From positions 55,697-78,181 of the forward strand of contig DIHE01000089.1 of the NCBI GenBank assembly GCA_002420005.1: DNA of 22,485 nucleotides. Reading direction: 5' to 3'. The notes beneath the pieces are model-generated. The model was not told the DNA's origin. It saw nothing but the letters and a program-made list of their open reading frames with translations, and made no database searches. This document shows, one piece after another, positions 17,001-22,485 of this stretch. The DNA comes from Holophagales bacterium UBA5704 (GTDB taxonomy: Bacteria > Acidobacteriota > Thermoanaerobaculia > Multivoradales > UBA5704). The translations under genes and the position numbers were made by a program. Positions within the stretch are counted from its first letter, which is position 1; each line of letters opens with the position of its first letter.

Positions 17001-19912
17001 CGCGGGGCCTCGACCGCCAGCCGGGGCGGGAAGAGGTCGCGGACCACATGGATGGTCGCGGTCCCCTTCCGGCCGTTGCCACCCGTCGCCACCGCGGTGA
17101 GGAGGTTGCCTCCTTCGATCAACGGCACGTCGCGCGCCACGAAGGTTCCGGCCGACACCTGGGCGGGGACGCCGTTGACCGCCACCGCCGCTCCCGGATC
17201 GCTGACCGTCCCCCGGACCTCGGTCACCGTGGCGGCGAGGAAGCTCAGGTCGGCGGGGCTGTCGATGGTGACCGCCGGCAGGCTGTACCGGAAGACCTGC
17301 AGGCGGACCTCGCGCTCGTTCCCGGCCCGATCCGCCGCGTGGACCACCAGCTGGTTCTCCCCTTCGACCAGCGGCACGTCGGCGGCGAACGAGCCGCCGG
17401 TGGTGGCGAGCGGCAGGCCGTTCACCGTCAACACCGCCAGGCCGTTCTCGTCGTCGCTCTCACCGGTCAACCGCAAGGTGGGCCGGTTGGTGATCTGGCC
17501 CGCCACCGGGCGCGCCACCGTGAGCGACGGCGTCCGCGTGTCGAGGACCACCCGCGCCTCCACCGAGCTTTCGGAGCCGAAGACGTCGGCCGCCACGAGC
17601 AAGAGGCTGTTGGCCCCCTCCTCCAGGGGCAACACGCCCTCGAACCGTCCGCCGGTGACCGCCAGGGCCTGCCCGTTCATCGCAAGGGAGGCGACGCCTC
17701 CGGCATCCGCGACGGTCCCGGAGACGGCGAGAAGCGGCGTGCGGACGGCGGCGCCGTCCACCGGTGCCTCGAGCGTGATCACCGGCGGCTCCCGGTCGAG
17801 CACGAGCTCGACATCGCGGACGGCGGTGACGGCATGCCCCGCGCGGTCCCGGACGGTCACCTCCACCCGGTGCACCCCCGCCGCCAGGGGCGGCGTGGCA
17901 CAGACCGCCGATCCGGGCTCCAGGCTGCATCCCGAGGAGATCTCGACCGCGCCGATGCGCACCGAGGAGGCGGGCCAGTCGAGGCCCGAGGTCGCGTCGC
18001 CCGTCGCGAGCTCCACCTCGAAGCCGGGAACGAGCGAGGTCACCGGCCCGCCGGGCGCCACGAAAGAGAGGCCGGGCGGCGTCACGTCCACGGTGAACCT
18101 CCAGGTCGCCTGTGCCTCCCTGCCCGCCAGATCCTGCAGATAGACCCGGGCGGTATGCTCCCCGTCCGCCAGGGCTGCGGCCGGCGACCAGCTCAGCCCC
18201 GCCGCCGTGACCTGCGCCTCGGCGGTTCGATCGACGCCGTCGATGAACAGGCGGACGCTCGCCGGGTTCACTCCGGAGCCTTCGTCGGAATAGGCCGCCG
18301 CAACCCCCGGCGCCACGGCGACGAGGCTGCCGTCCGCCGGCACCAGCCCGCCGACCTGCGGCGGCGTCGTGTCGGTTCCACCACCCGCGATCTCGAACAC
18401 CACCACCAGCCGCGGCCCCTGCCCTCCGGCCGCCTCCCGCGCCGCGTACTCCACCAGCCCGCTCTCCCCCTCCAGCGTCTTTTTGAGCATCCAGCCATGG
18501 TCCGCCGTACCGGCCAGGAACGCCGCCACGTCGGCGGTCACGTCATAGCGCACCCAGCCGCTCAAGCCCTTCGTGTGGAGGACACCCGCCGTCGCCGCGG
18601 GTGCGAAGGAGCCGCCGGCCCACTGCGGGCTGCAATCCGCCTGCTGGTTGCCCGTGCTCGCATCGGCGGCGCAATTCCAGGTGGCCCCGGCCTCGGTCCA
18701 GGGCGCCGCCAGCCGGTGCGCGTCCACCCTGCGGCCGCCGCTCCCCCAGTTGTCCCCGTTGCGGGTGATGAACGTCTCCAGCCAGGCCGACCGCAGCGCC
18801 GCACCCTGGAGCGCCGCCGCGACCGCCGCCGGATCGAAACGGATCAGCGCGCGGTTCTTCCCGCTCTGGCGGATGCGCAGCACGGTCTCGCTCCCCTGGT
18901 TCTGGTTCGGAGAGCCCTGGCGGAGCCAGGTGTCCGCCAGGGCCGGAAAGGTCGCGGTGTGCAAGCCGGGACCGGCGAGGAGCTGGAAGGTGAACGACGC
19001 CTGCGCGGCATTCCCCGCCAGATCCGCCAGCATCACCTGCACCGTATGGCCGCCGGCCGCGAGCACCGGTGGCTCGCAGGTGGCCGCTGCTGCGCTCACG
19101 GTGCAGCCCGCGGTGACATTGGTGGCATCCACGAGCACCTGGAGGGAGGCCGGATTCACACCCGTGCCACCGTCGGCGTACTCGATCCGGATCTGGGGGG
19201 TCGCATCGTTGACCACCACGGCCTGCCCCGGGGCGGTGATGGCGAGGCGGGGAGGGACCTGGTCGGAGGCCGTGCTCTCCACCACCAGAACGAGCCGCGG
19301 CGCCTGCGCCGCACCTCCTTGGAGGGAGGTGTAGTCCACCTGCCCGTTCTGCCCCTCCTCGGTCTTCTTGACCAGCCAGCCATGGTTCGCGGTGCCGGAG
19401 AGAAAGGCGAGGACGTCCGCGGTGACGTCGAACCGGACCCAGCCGCCGAGGCCGTTCGCGTGGAGCACCGTATCCGTCGGCTCCTCCTCGAAGAGACCGC
19501 CGGCCCACAAGGGGCTGCAGTTCGCCTGCCCGTTGGCCGGAATCGCATCGATGCCGCAATGCCAGGTGGCTCCGGCCTCGGTCCAGTCGGCGGTGAGCCG
19601 GTGGGCGTCCACGGTGCGCCCCTCCGAGCCCCAATTGTCGGCATTGTTCTGGACGTAGAGCTCCAGCCGCGCCTCGGCCAGGCGTCCGTTCCCCACCGCA
19701 CCGGTGATCGCCGCGGGATCGAATCGAACGAGCGCACGGTTGTTGCCGCTCGCCTGGATCCGCAGGAGGGGCTCGGTCCCCTGGTTCTGGTTGGGAGATC
19801 CGCTCCGGAGATAGGTGTCGGCGACCGCCGGAAGAGAGAGGGTCTGCGCCCGAGCCGAGGCGGCGATCAGGAACGCGCCGAGAAGAAAACCCAAGTCTGT
19901 CCGCCTGCGCAT
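14054..19912 (-). CDS. Giant secreted protein with two DNRLRE domains, Ig-like arrays, Big_1-like and PKD-like domains
   Basis: A 1952-aa protein. ATG 19912 is chosen over upstream codons because of a strong AGGAGGG 8 nt before it and a following signal peptide (RRRTDLGFLLGAFLIAASARAQ, cleavage near residue 22). Order: DNRLRE domain 1 (24-212), Ig-like (about 218-312), DNRLRE domain 2 (318-507), two Ig-like domains (about 515-700), a run of glucodextranase-B-like Ig repeats (about 705-1050, each with an xVNGxxxxxxxGxF core), two Big_1-like domains (about 1055-1270), a regulatory-like domain (VSGVVLDNMNQPLRGATL), a ZU5-like region (IAPGSVTFPGG), a Cys-rich segment (about 1500-1575), a PKD-like domain (YEWKFDDGTTS, near 1614) and an unrecognised C-terminal domain (about 1757-1952). 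The DNRLRE fold often binds carbohydrate or builds extracellular stalks. Related bacterial proteins often carry an RHS core behind such a stalk; this one does not. It is the first gene of the operon. Confidence 0.88.
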   Translation of the reverse strand: MRRRTDLGFLLGAFLIAASARAQTLSLPAVADTYLRSGSPNQNQGTEPLLRIQASGNNRALVRFDPAAITGAVGNGRLAEARLELYVQNNADNWGSEGRTVDAHRLTADWTEAGATWHCGIDAIPANGQANCSPLWAGGLFEEEPTDTVLHANGLGGWVRFDVTADVLAFLSGTANHGWLVKKTEEGQNGQVDYTSLQGGAAQAPRLVLVVESTASDQVPPRLAITAPGQAVVVNDATPQIRIEYADGGTGVNPASLQVLVDATNVTAGCTVSAAAATCEPPVLAAGGHTVQVMLADLAGNAAQASFTFQLLAGPGLHTATFPALADTWLRQGSPNQNQGSETVLRIRQSGKNRALIRFDPAAVAAALQGAALRSAWLETFITRNGDNWGSGGRRVDAHRLAAPWTEAGATWNCAADASTGNQQADCSPQWAGGSFAPAATAGVLHTKGLSGWVRYDVTADVAAFLAGTADHGWMLKKTLEGESGLVEYAAREAAGGQGPRLVVVFEIAGGGTDTTPPQVGGLVPADGSLVAVAPGVAAAYSDEGSGVNPASVRLFIDGVDRTAEAQVTAAGLSWSPAAALADGEHTARVYLQDLAGREAQATWRFTVDVTPPGLSFVAPGGPVTSLVPGFEVELATGDATSGLDWPASSVRIGAVEISSGCSLEPGSAVCATPPLAAGVHRVEVTVRDRAGHAVTAVRDVELVLDREPPVITLEAPVDGAAVRTPLLAVSGTVADAGGVASLAMNGQALAVTGGRFEGVLPLEEGANSLLLVAADVFGSESSVEARVVLDTRTPSLTVARPVAGQITNRPTLRLTGESDDENGLAVLTVNGLPLATTGGSFAADVPLVEGENQLVVHAADRAGNEREVRLQVFRYSLPAVTIDSPADLSFLAATVTEVRGTVSDPGAAVAVNGVPAQVSAGTFVARDVPLIEGGNLLTAVATGGNGRKGTATIHVVRDLFPPRLAVEAPRDGATVLTPSVTVSGLVNDIVAGTVNASEAVVTVNGRRATVAHRSFLLEDLPLVPGPNVLAIDAVDAGGNTAHLTLTVHRAEPNLPRLVVVSGDRQTGGIGQLLAQPLVVELRDGAGQPVAGRPVVFKVRGGDGTLAGGRRQIAVVTDPAGRAATPFTLGLRAGAGNQRVEVSAAGFHGPVVLRFTALPGPASKLLVDSGSQQEGLAGQELPRPLVAVVTDDGFNRLEGVAVRWSVVEGQGHFEPGGQELPVLSDSDGRAIVAFVAEPDEGIANNVVEARIDGLEGSPVATFVASARAAGADPATTSVSGVVLDNMNQPLRGATLRILDTPLTAQTDAQGQFRIAGAPVGTLRLVVDGSTVERPGAWPDLEFVVTTVPGRDNPLTMPVFLLPLDLAHGVPVDEVRGGVITLPDVPGFALEIAPGSVTFPGGSRSGLVSVTVVHSDKVPMVPNFGQQPRLIVTIQPAGARFDPPARLTLPNVEGLSPGEVTELYSFDHDLGHFVSIGPATVSEDGALLVSNPGVGILKAGWHCGGNPAAAGTSADCPACQICDGSKCVPGCAVPPASAPPAADPFARAAAGASCSCSDQDPCLIGNQCSGGCRPRKPGTVKALADGKEKGAAKGKDQPFVFSPGDLSLPDCGSPRYEWKFDDGTTSTSAVVSHAFANVGVHTATLKVRCGACDRVLAQDDVQVKVVKIEIRVKDGATQSHVTGAENWAAVRKANETVQIEAILTPDDPDLARDIQWSGATADAANPKLAKVSKGASTRHQVQASVVGETSNQVSVWILWVELEFRTSGTMSPTNSATQLTDHGFPNLGPMTDETHFAQGFTVGEASGNIEIVGHLQPAGVNAVVGAGWELRREVRSFWCSNGVIDNSHQHDDTSSSHFKDLTPQSDDQIYDIDGPTAGNDFNVIRTREVYDAFRQWAEWNGEKASDTKTWHYFAQIDDDLDAANKPRNVDTVLNDLGQGLSIPPSRCHFAPRN
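14057..14640 (-). other. Unrecognised C-terminal domain of the 1952-aa protein
   Basis: About 195 residues after the last Ig-like strand. Visible features are a His/Asp patch (NSHQHDDTSSSHF), a TREVYDAFRQWAEW helix, WHYFAQIDDDLD and a final Cys. No known catalytic motif is obvious. Its terminal position on a long stalk suggests the functional tip, but that is inference. Confidence 0.4.
16755..17800 (-). repeat. Glucodextranase-B-like Ig repeat array
   Basis: At least four successive units of about 75-90 residues share a VNG core followed by a short strand and a PLxEGxNxLxxxAxDxxGN signature, for example PLVEGENQLVVHAADRAGNE and PLVPGPNVLAIDAVDAGGNT. These are Ig-fold spacers in secreted proteins. 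Confidence 0.65.
18392..18961 (-). repeat. DNRLRE domain, second copy
   Basis: This copy repeats the first (19277-19843): ADTWLRQGSPNQNQGSE against ADTYLRSGSPNQNQGTE, WTEAGATWNC against WTEAGATWHC, and GWVRYDVTADVAAFL against GWVRFDVTADVLAFL. The close match in protein and DNA points to internal duplication. Confidence 0.8.
19277..19843 (-). repeat. DNRLRE domain, first copy
   Basis: This is the N-terminal member of the duplicated pair, directly after the signal peptide. It holds SPNQNQG, NRALVRFDP, DNWGSEGRTVDAHRL and NHGWLVKKTEEGQNG, all with matching partners in the second copy. Confidence 0.8.
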
Positions 19913-19920
19913 AAGCTCAC

Positions 19921-19927
19921 CCCTCCT
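19921..19927 (-). promoter_or_regulatory. Ribosome binding site of the 1952-aa protein gene
   Basis: AGGAGGG on the minus strand lies 8 nt before ATG 19912. It is the strongest Shine-Dalgarno in the window and decides the start against longer in-frame alternatives. A promoter for the three-gene operon should lie further upstream, between here and about 20150, but I could not pick out convincing -35/-10 boxes. Confidence 0.7.
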
Positions 19928-19998
19928 GATTCGATCCGGTCCATACCACCAGATGCGCCGAAGGGACGGGAAATCGGTCAGGAGACCCGGCAAGGGTC

Positions 19999-20146
19999 GG
20001 TTACCAGGTGGTGTTCCCCGAGTTCGCCCATGCAGCCCCGGTCTACACGACCGCCCGCGAGCTGCTCGACAAGCTGGCCCTCCCCATCCCCACCGAGCAC
20101 ACCGAGCGCTACGCCGCCAAGGCGAAGGGGCATGGGATCTGGAGAT
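19999..20146 (+). pseudogene. Short plus-strand coding remnant, unknown family
   Basis: One plus-strand frame from about 19999 to 20146 uses G or C at nearly every third position and reads like real protein (VFPEFAHAAPVYTTARELL, then LALPIPTEHTERYAAKAKG). It has no proper start, and after about 20146 the same frame runs into sequence antisense to the RHS relic. It looks like a fragment of a lost gene, possibly from a mobile element, but I do not recognise the family. Confidence 0.3.
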
Positions 20147-20149
20147 CCG

Positions 20150-20641
20150 TCAGAAGAATCGGGTTGCCAAGAACGTATGAGTACCGGTTCCAACTCTGGC
20201 GTCATACGTGCCCGCAGTCAGCCGGTTGGTCGAAGCGGTGGCCGGCGAGGAGACGAGCACACCGTCCGTGGTGGTGCCGGTCAGGTTGCCGTAGTTGTCA
20301 TATGAATAGGTCTGGGTGCTCGACGTGCCGCCGGAATAGGGGCTGGAGTAGACCGTTCCGCCCACGATGCGGCTCAAGGTGTCATAGAGGTACAGCGCGT
20401 TGCCCGGCTTCTTGATGTTCCCGGAGGGGTCGTAGTCGTACAGGCCGGTCGTCCAGTACCCGAAATTGTCGCTGGTGCGCAGCGATTTGACCTCCAGCGG
20501 CCGTGCCTGGCCGGTCGGGTCCGCCAGCTGGTGGTCGGTGATGCCATTGGTTCGCACGACGGTTGCCACCATGCCGCTCGGATGATACGTCAACGCGGTC
20601 GCGAAAGGTGGCGCGCCGCCGCGCATATTGGCCTCAGTCAT
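20150..20641 (-). pseudogene. RHS/YD-repeat core relic
   Basis: The reading frame encodes 163 residues of RHS core: LTYHPSGMV, YDYDPSGNI, ALYLYDTLSRIVGG, YSYDNYGNLTG and TNRLTAGTYDA, all YD-repeat signatures. It has no N-terminal secretion part, no PxxxxDPxG boundary and no toxin tip. RHS similarity ends at TYDA near nt 20196, after which the frame runs 15 or so unrelated residues to a stop. Its ATG overlaps the stop of the DUF4279-like gene by 8 nt, which seems a by-product of the join, not a designed start. It is best read as an internal piece of an RHS gene left by rearrangement. Confidence 0.7.
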
Positions 20642-21035
20642 AGACGTCGATTTCGAGGGCTACCTTAGCAAAACTCCCCAGCCTGGAGAGCACAACAGGC
20701 GCCAGGTTGAAACCAAGATTCCCATGCTGGTCCCCGAAGGCACTGACATAGATGTCTACCCTGAGCCCCGCGTCAAACATCTGAGCCACTGTCTCTCGGC
20801 GCACTTCCAGGAGGCTGAGAATTGCATCAATGTGGTCGTTTGGGGGGCGGTCTTCGGCGACTTCCGCCTTGAGAGCCCATAGCCCTTCTGAATAATCAGC
20901 GTACCGACGCCCCGCTCTTCCAATGCGAGGGTCACCTCGCTTGTGCGCCATCGTAGGCGGCAGGCCCATCTGCGCAGTTACTTCTTCTGGGTCTAGCTTG
21001 CCCATGATTCGAAGAGTCGCTGAGAAGGTCGGCAT
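20634..21035 (-). CDS. DUF4279-like protein, probable orphan immunity protein
   Basis: A 133-aa protein with the DUF4279 pattern: TFSATLRIMGKLDPEEVT at the start, MGLPPTMAHKRGD, a WALKAE strand, a helix (HIDAILSLLEVRRETVAQMF), a VDIYVSAF strand and a final LGSFAKVALEIDVYD. Members of this family often sit beside RHS and other polymorphic toxins, where they are thought to neutralise the toxin. Here it follows a different toxin/immunity pair on the same strand, and the RHS sequence downstream is only a relic, so its own toxin seems to be lost. The start at 21035 has only a weak Shine-Dalgarno. The family call is fairly sure; the immunity role is inferred from context. Confidence 0.7.
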   Translation of the reverse strand: MPTFSATLRIMGKLDPEEVTAQMGLPPTMAHKRGDPRIGRAGRRYADYSEGLWALKAEVAEDRPPNDHIDAILSLLEVRRETVAQMFDAGLRVDIYVSAFGDQHGNLGFNLAPVVLSRLGSFAKVALEIDVYD

Positions 21036-21127
21036 GCGTGGAGCCTCAGAAGGCTACTCCGGCGATTCAGGCACCTGTTAATTCCTGCGCAGTCCGCCAG
21101 GTCGCTCAGCCTCACCCCTCATCTGAC
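21036..21127. other. Intergenic spacer between putative immunity genes
   Basis: A 92-nt gap with mixed composition. I see no gene, hairpin or clear promoter in it. It may hold a cassette junction. Confidence 0.3.
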
Positions 21128-21391
21128 TCATTTCTCATCATGCCGATAAGCAGCATCTACAAGGCGCTTCAGCGGGTTGCGCAGCTCCTTGAGATGATAA
21201 GCAAGGTGTGAGTATAATTCGATCTGGAGATCGGCAAGCTTATCCGCATACTGGTCGCGGTCACCCTCAGCCAGCGCATCCAGGCCCAGCAGGTGCGCAC
21301 GGATGCTCTCGCCTGCTTCCAGGAGCCCAGAGAGGTGAAAGGCCACGGGGCTTGATGAATCTTTTTCTAGGAGCTGCTGCAGGAAAGTCAT
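21128..21391 (-). CDS. Small helical protein, putative cognate immunity protein of the RHS toxin
   Basis: An 87-aa protein whose ATG overlaps the RHS stop by 4 nt (ATGA), the usual coupling for a toxin and its immunity gene. An AGCAGGTG upstream may serve as Shine-Dalgarno. The sequence looks all-helical and has several acidic residues (LLEAGESIRAHL, AEGDRDQYADKLADLQIEL), which would suit binding to the Lys-rich toxin tip. I do not recognise a named family. The role rests on position, size and overlap. Confidence 0.65.
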   Translation of the reverse strand: MTFLQQLLEKDSSSPVAFHLSGLLEAGESIRAHLLGLDALAEGDRDQYADKLADLQIELYSHLAYHLKELRNPLKRLVDAAYRHDEK

Positions 21392-22485
21392 AGTGGCACA
21401 CCTGCTTTCTGTGCAAGCTCAGCTATTTTCTTGAGGGCAGCGGTTTTGAGCTTTCCAGGCAGTTTCTCCGCGGCCTTTCTCGCGTTTTCAAGGAAAGATC
21501 TTATTTCTTTCTGGTGATGGTCGAAGTGGGGATCCTTTCCAGGCCCTCCAGCAGCGCCAATCTTTGCAAGGTGCGCTTCCGCTTGGGCGACATTCCCAGC
21601 AACAACCTTTGCGACCTGCTTTGTGTTCTGCGCAAGAAAGATCGAGTCCAGGATCAGCCCAAACCCGCCCTGGATCGCCTCGCTGACACCTGGAATCTCG
21701 TTGAGGGCCGTGCCGATGAGAGCCCCACCCGCCCCAGCCAGTACTACGGCACCGACGGGGTTTGCTACTGCTATAAACCCTGCCGCGCCACCGCCTTCGA
21801 CTGCCAAGGGCGCCGAAAGAACCAAGACCGCGTTGTCGCCGTCGGGGTCAACATACTTCAAGGGGTTGGCTTTGGTGTAGGAATAGCGGTTCCAGTTCTG
21901 AGGCTGTATCAGGTAAGCCCGAAACTGGTCCCTGGCTGCCGCGTCTCCCGACTCAAGCGCAAGGACATCGAAGCGGTCCACGCTCAAAAACCGCCCCAAC
22001 GGCACCGAGTAATGCCGCGCATGCATGTAGTCCAGGTCATCCCCCTGCCCCCCCGGATTCACCAGGTCCCGCTCATGCCCGGTGAACCGCAGCCGGTTCG
22101 CGTACGCCGTCGTGTACGTCGCAGCCAGCTCCTGGCCGTAGGGGTAGTAGGCGTGGTACTGCGTGTTCGCCGGGTTGCCCGTGGCGTCGGAGATGTAGCG
22201 CGGGGTTCCCAGGTGGTCGGTGTGCAGGTGGCTCACCGCGCCGCCGGCTGCTGCCGAGGCCACGCTCGCCAGCAGCGTGCCGCCGCGGTAGATCGTGTCT
22301 CGGTAGTGGGTCCAGCCCAGGTGCGAGGTGTACTCGCGGAGCACCTGGCCTCCCGGGCCGCGCAGGGTCCAGATCGAGCCTCCTCCTCCGGTCTTGTAGG
22401 ACCAGAAACGCTCGTCTCCCGCGGTGTAGACGTACCGCCAATCTTCGCCGCTCGAGACCAGCCGGGTCATCTGGCCGAAGGCGTC
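21388..22485 (-). CDS. RHS repeat-associated polymorphic toxin, C-terminal part (5' partial)
   Basis: The gene enters from the right edge; 365 residues are visible. The RHS core ends with the classic signatures HLHTDHLGTPRYISD (86-100), YYPYGQE (113-119), LDYMHARHYSVPLGRFLSVD (151-170) and NRYSYTKANPLKYVDPDGD (199-217). After the PxxxxDPDG boundary the variable tip of about 149 residues begins: first a Gly/Ala-rich hydrophobic stretch (219-262), then a helical segment, and finally a Lys-rich tip with GKDPHFDHHQKEIRSFL (316-332). RHS proteins deliver such tips into neighbouring cells. The activity of this tip is unknown; the HH motif might be catalytic or structural. Base composition falls noticeably in the tip compared with the core, which is usual for exchanged toxin cassettes. 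Confidence 0.85.
   Translation of the reverse strand, partial: DAFGQMTRLVSSGEDWRYVYTAGDERFWSYKTGGGGSIWTLRGPGGQVLREYTSHLGWTHYRDTIYRGGTLLASVASAAAGGAVSHLHTDHLGTPRYISDATGNPANTQYHAYYPYGQELAATYTTAYANRLRFTGHERDLVNPGGQGDDLDYMHARHYSVPLGRFLSVDRFDVLALESGDAAARDQFRAYLIQPQNWNRYSYTKANPLKYVDPDGDNAVLVLSAPLAVEGGGAAGFIAVANPVGAVVLAGAGGALIGTALNEIPGVSEAIQGGFGLILDSIFLAQNTKQVAKVVAGNVAQAEAHLAKIGAAGGPGKDPHFDHHQKEIRSFLENARKAAEKLPGKLKTAALKKIAELAQKAGVPL
21391..21837 (-). other. Variable toxin tip of the RHS protein
   Basis: This is the coding region after the DPDG boundary. It is visibly richer in A and T than the core at 21840-22485. Together with the 87-aa gene it forms a probable exchangeable toxin/immunity cassette. 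Confidence 0.6.

Noticed and set aside
14102..20305. Open plus-strand frame of 2067 codons opposite the giant minus-strand gene
   Set aside because: It mirrors the GC-rich minus-strand gene, is dominated by Arg, Gly, His, Asp and Val without any domain, and has no start signals. The minus strand has a signal peptide, recognisable domains and a strong Shine-Dalgarno.

Overview
The window is uniformly GC-rich, with coding frames whose third codon positions are almost always G or C. It encodes a Ser/Thr kinase joined to a STAND-type NTPase and TPRs, a lipoprotein phosphodiesterase with TPRs, very large secreted Ig-like/beta-propeller proteins, a Tat-exported vanadium haloperoxidase and an RHS locus. 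This mix suggests an environmental Gram-negative bacterium of the Acidobacteriota (Thermoanaerobaculia-like) or a similar lineage. That assignment is inferred from gene content and style only; no rRNA or other marker gene is present.

Left part, plus strand (1-7743). A kinase/STAND/TPR regulator enters from the left edge and is broken near 696-706: most of the stretch between Walker A and Walker B is missing and the frame changes. Next comes the most interesting unit, a two-gene operon (2642-5796). Its first gene fuses a SIR2-like domain to an ABC-type/AAA_15-like ATPase. Its second gene, overlapping by 4 bp, encodes a zinc-ribbon HNH endonuclease. The ATPase-plus-HNH pair resembles the PtuA/PtuB module of Septu and of retron-associated defence, but here the ATPase carries an extra SIR2 domain. 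In that domain the usual catalytic Asn and His positions appear to be Ser and Tyr. A lipoprotein of the alkaline-phosphatase/phosphodiesterase superfamily with C-terminal TPRs follows 12 nt later.

Middle part, minus strand (19912 down to 7827). Three tightly spaced genes form an operon read right to left: a 1952-aa secreted protein (two DNRLRE domains, many Ig-like/glucodextranase-B-like repeats, Big_1-like domains, a Cys-rich stretch, a PKD-like domain and an unrecognised C-terminal domain); a 1520-aa secreted protein (Big_2-like domains, calcium-binding DxDxDG repeats, an LVIVD propeller, Ig domains, carboxypeptidase-regulatory-like domains and a second propeller); and a Tat-secreted vanadium-dependent haloperoxidase. 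Each has a visible Shine-Dalgarno, and the two internal ones touch or overlap the preceding stop codon. This operon converges on the lipoprotein gene across an 83-nt gap.

Right part (about 19990-22485). The C-terminal end of an RHS polymorphic toxin enters from the right edge on the minus strand. Its tip is lower in GC and is followed, with an ATGA overlap, by a small helical putative immunity protein. Downstream lie a DUF4279-like orphan immunity candidate, a relic of RHS core repeats, and a short plus-strand coding remnant of unknown origin. The layout looks like a toxin/immunity cassette graveyard.

No tRNA, rRNA, CRISPR array or complete insertion sequence was seen, and no gene-free gap exceeds 300 nt. 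The long plus-strand open frames opposite the minus-strand giants are composition shadows.
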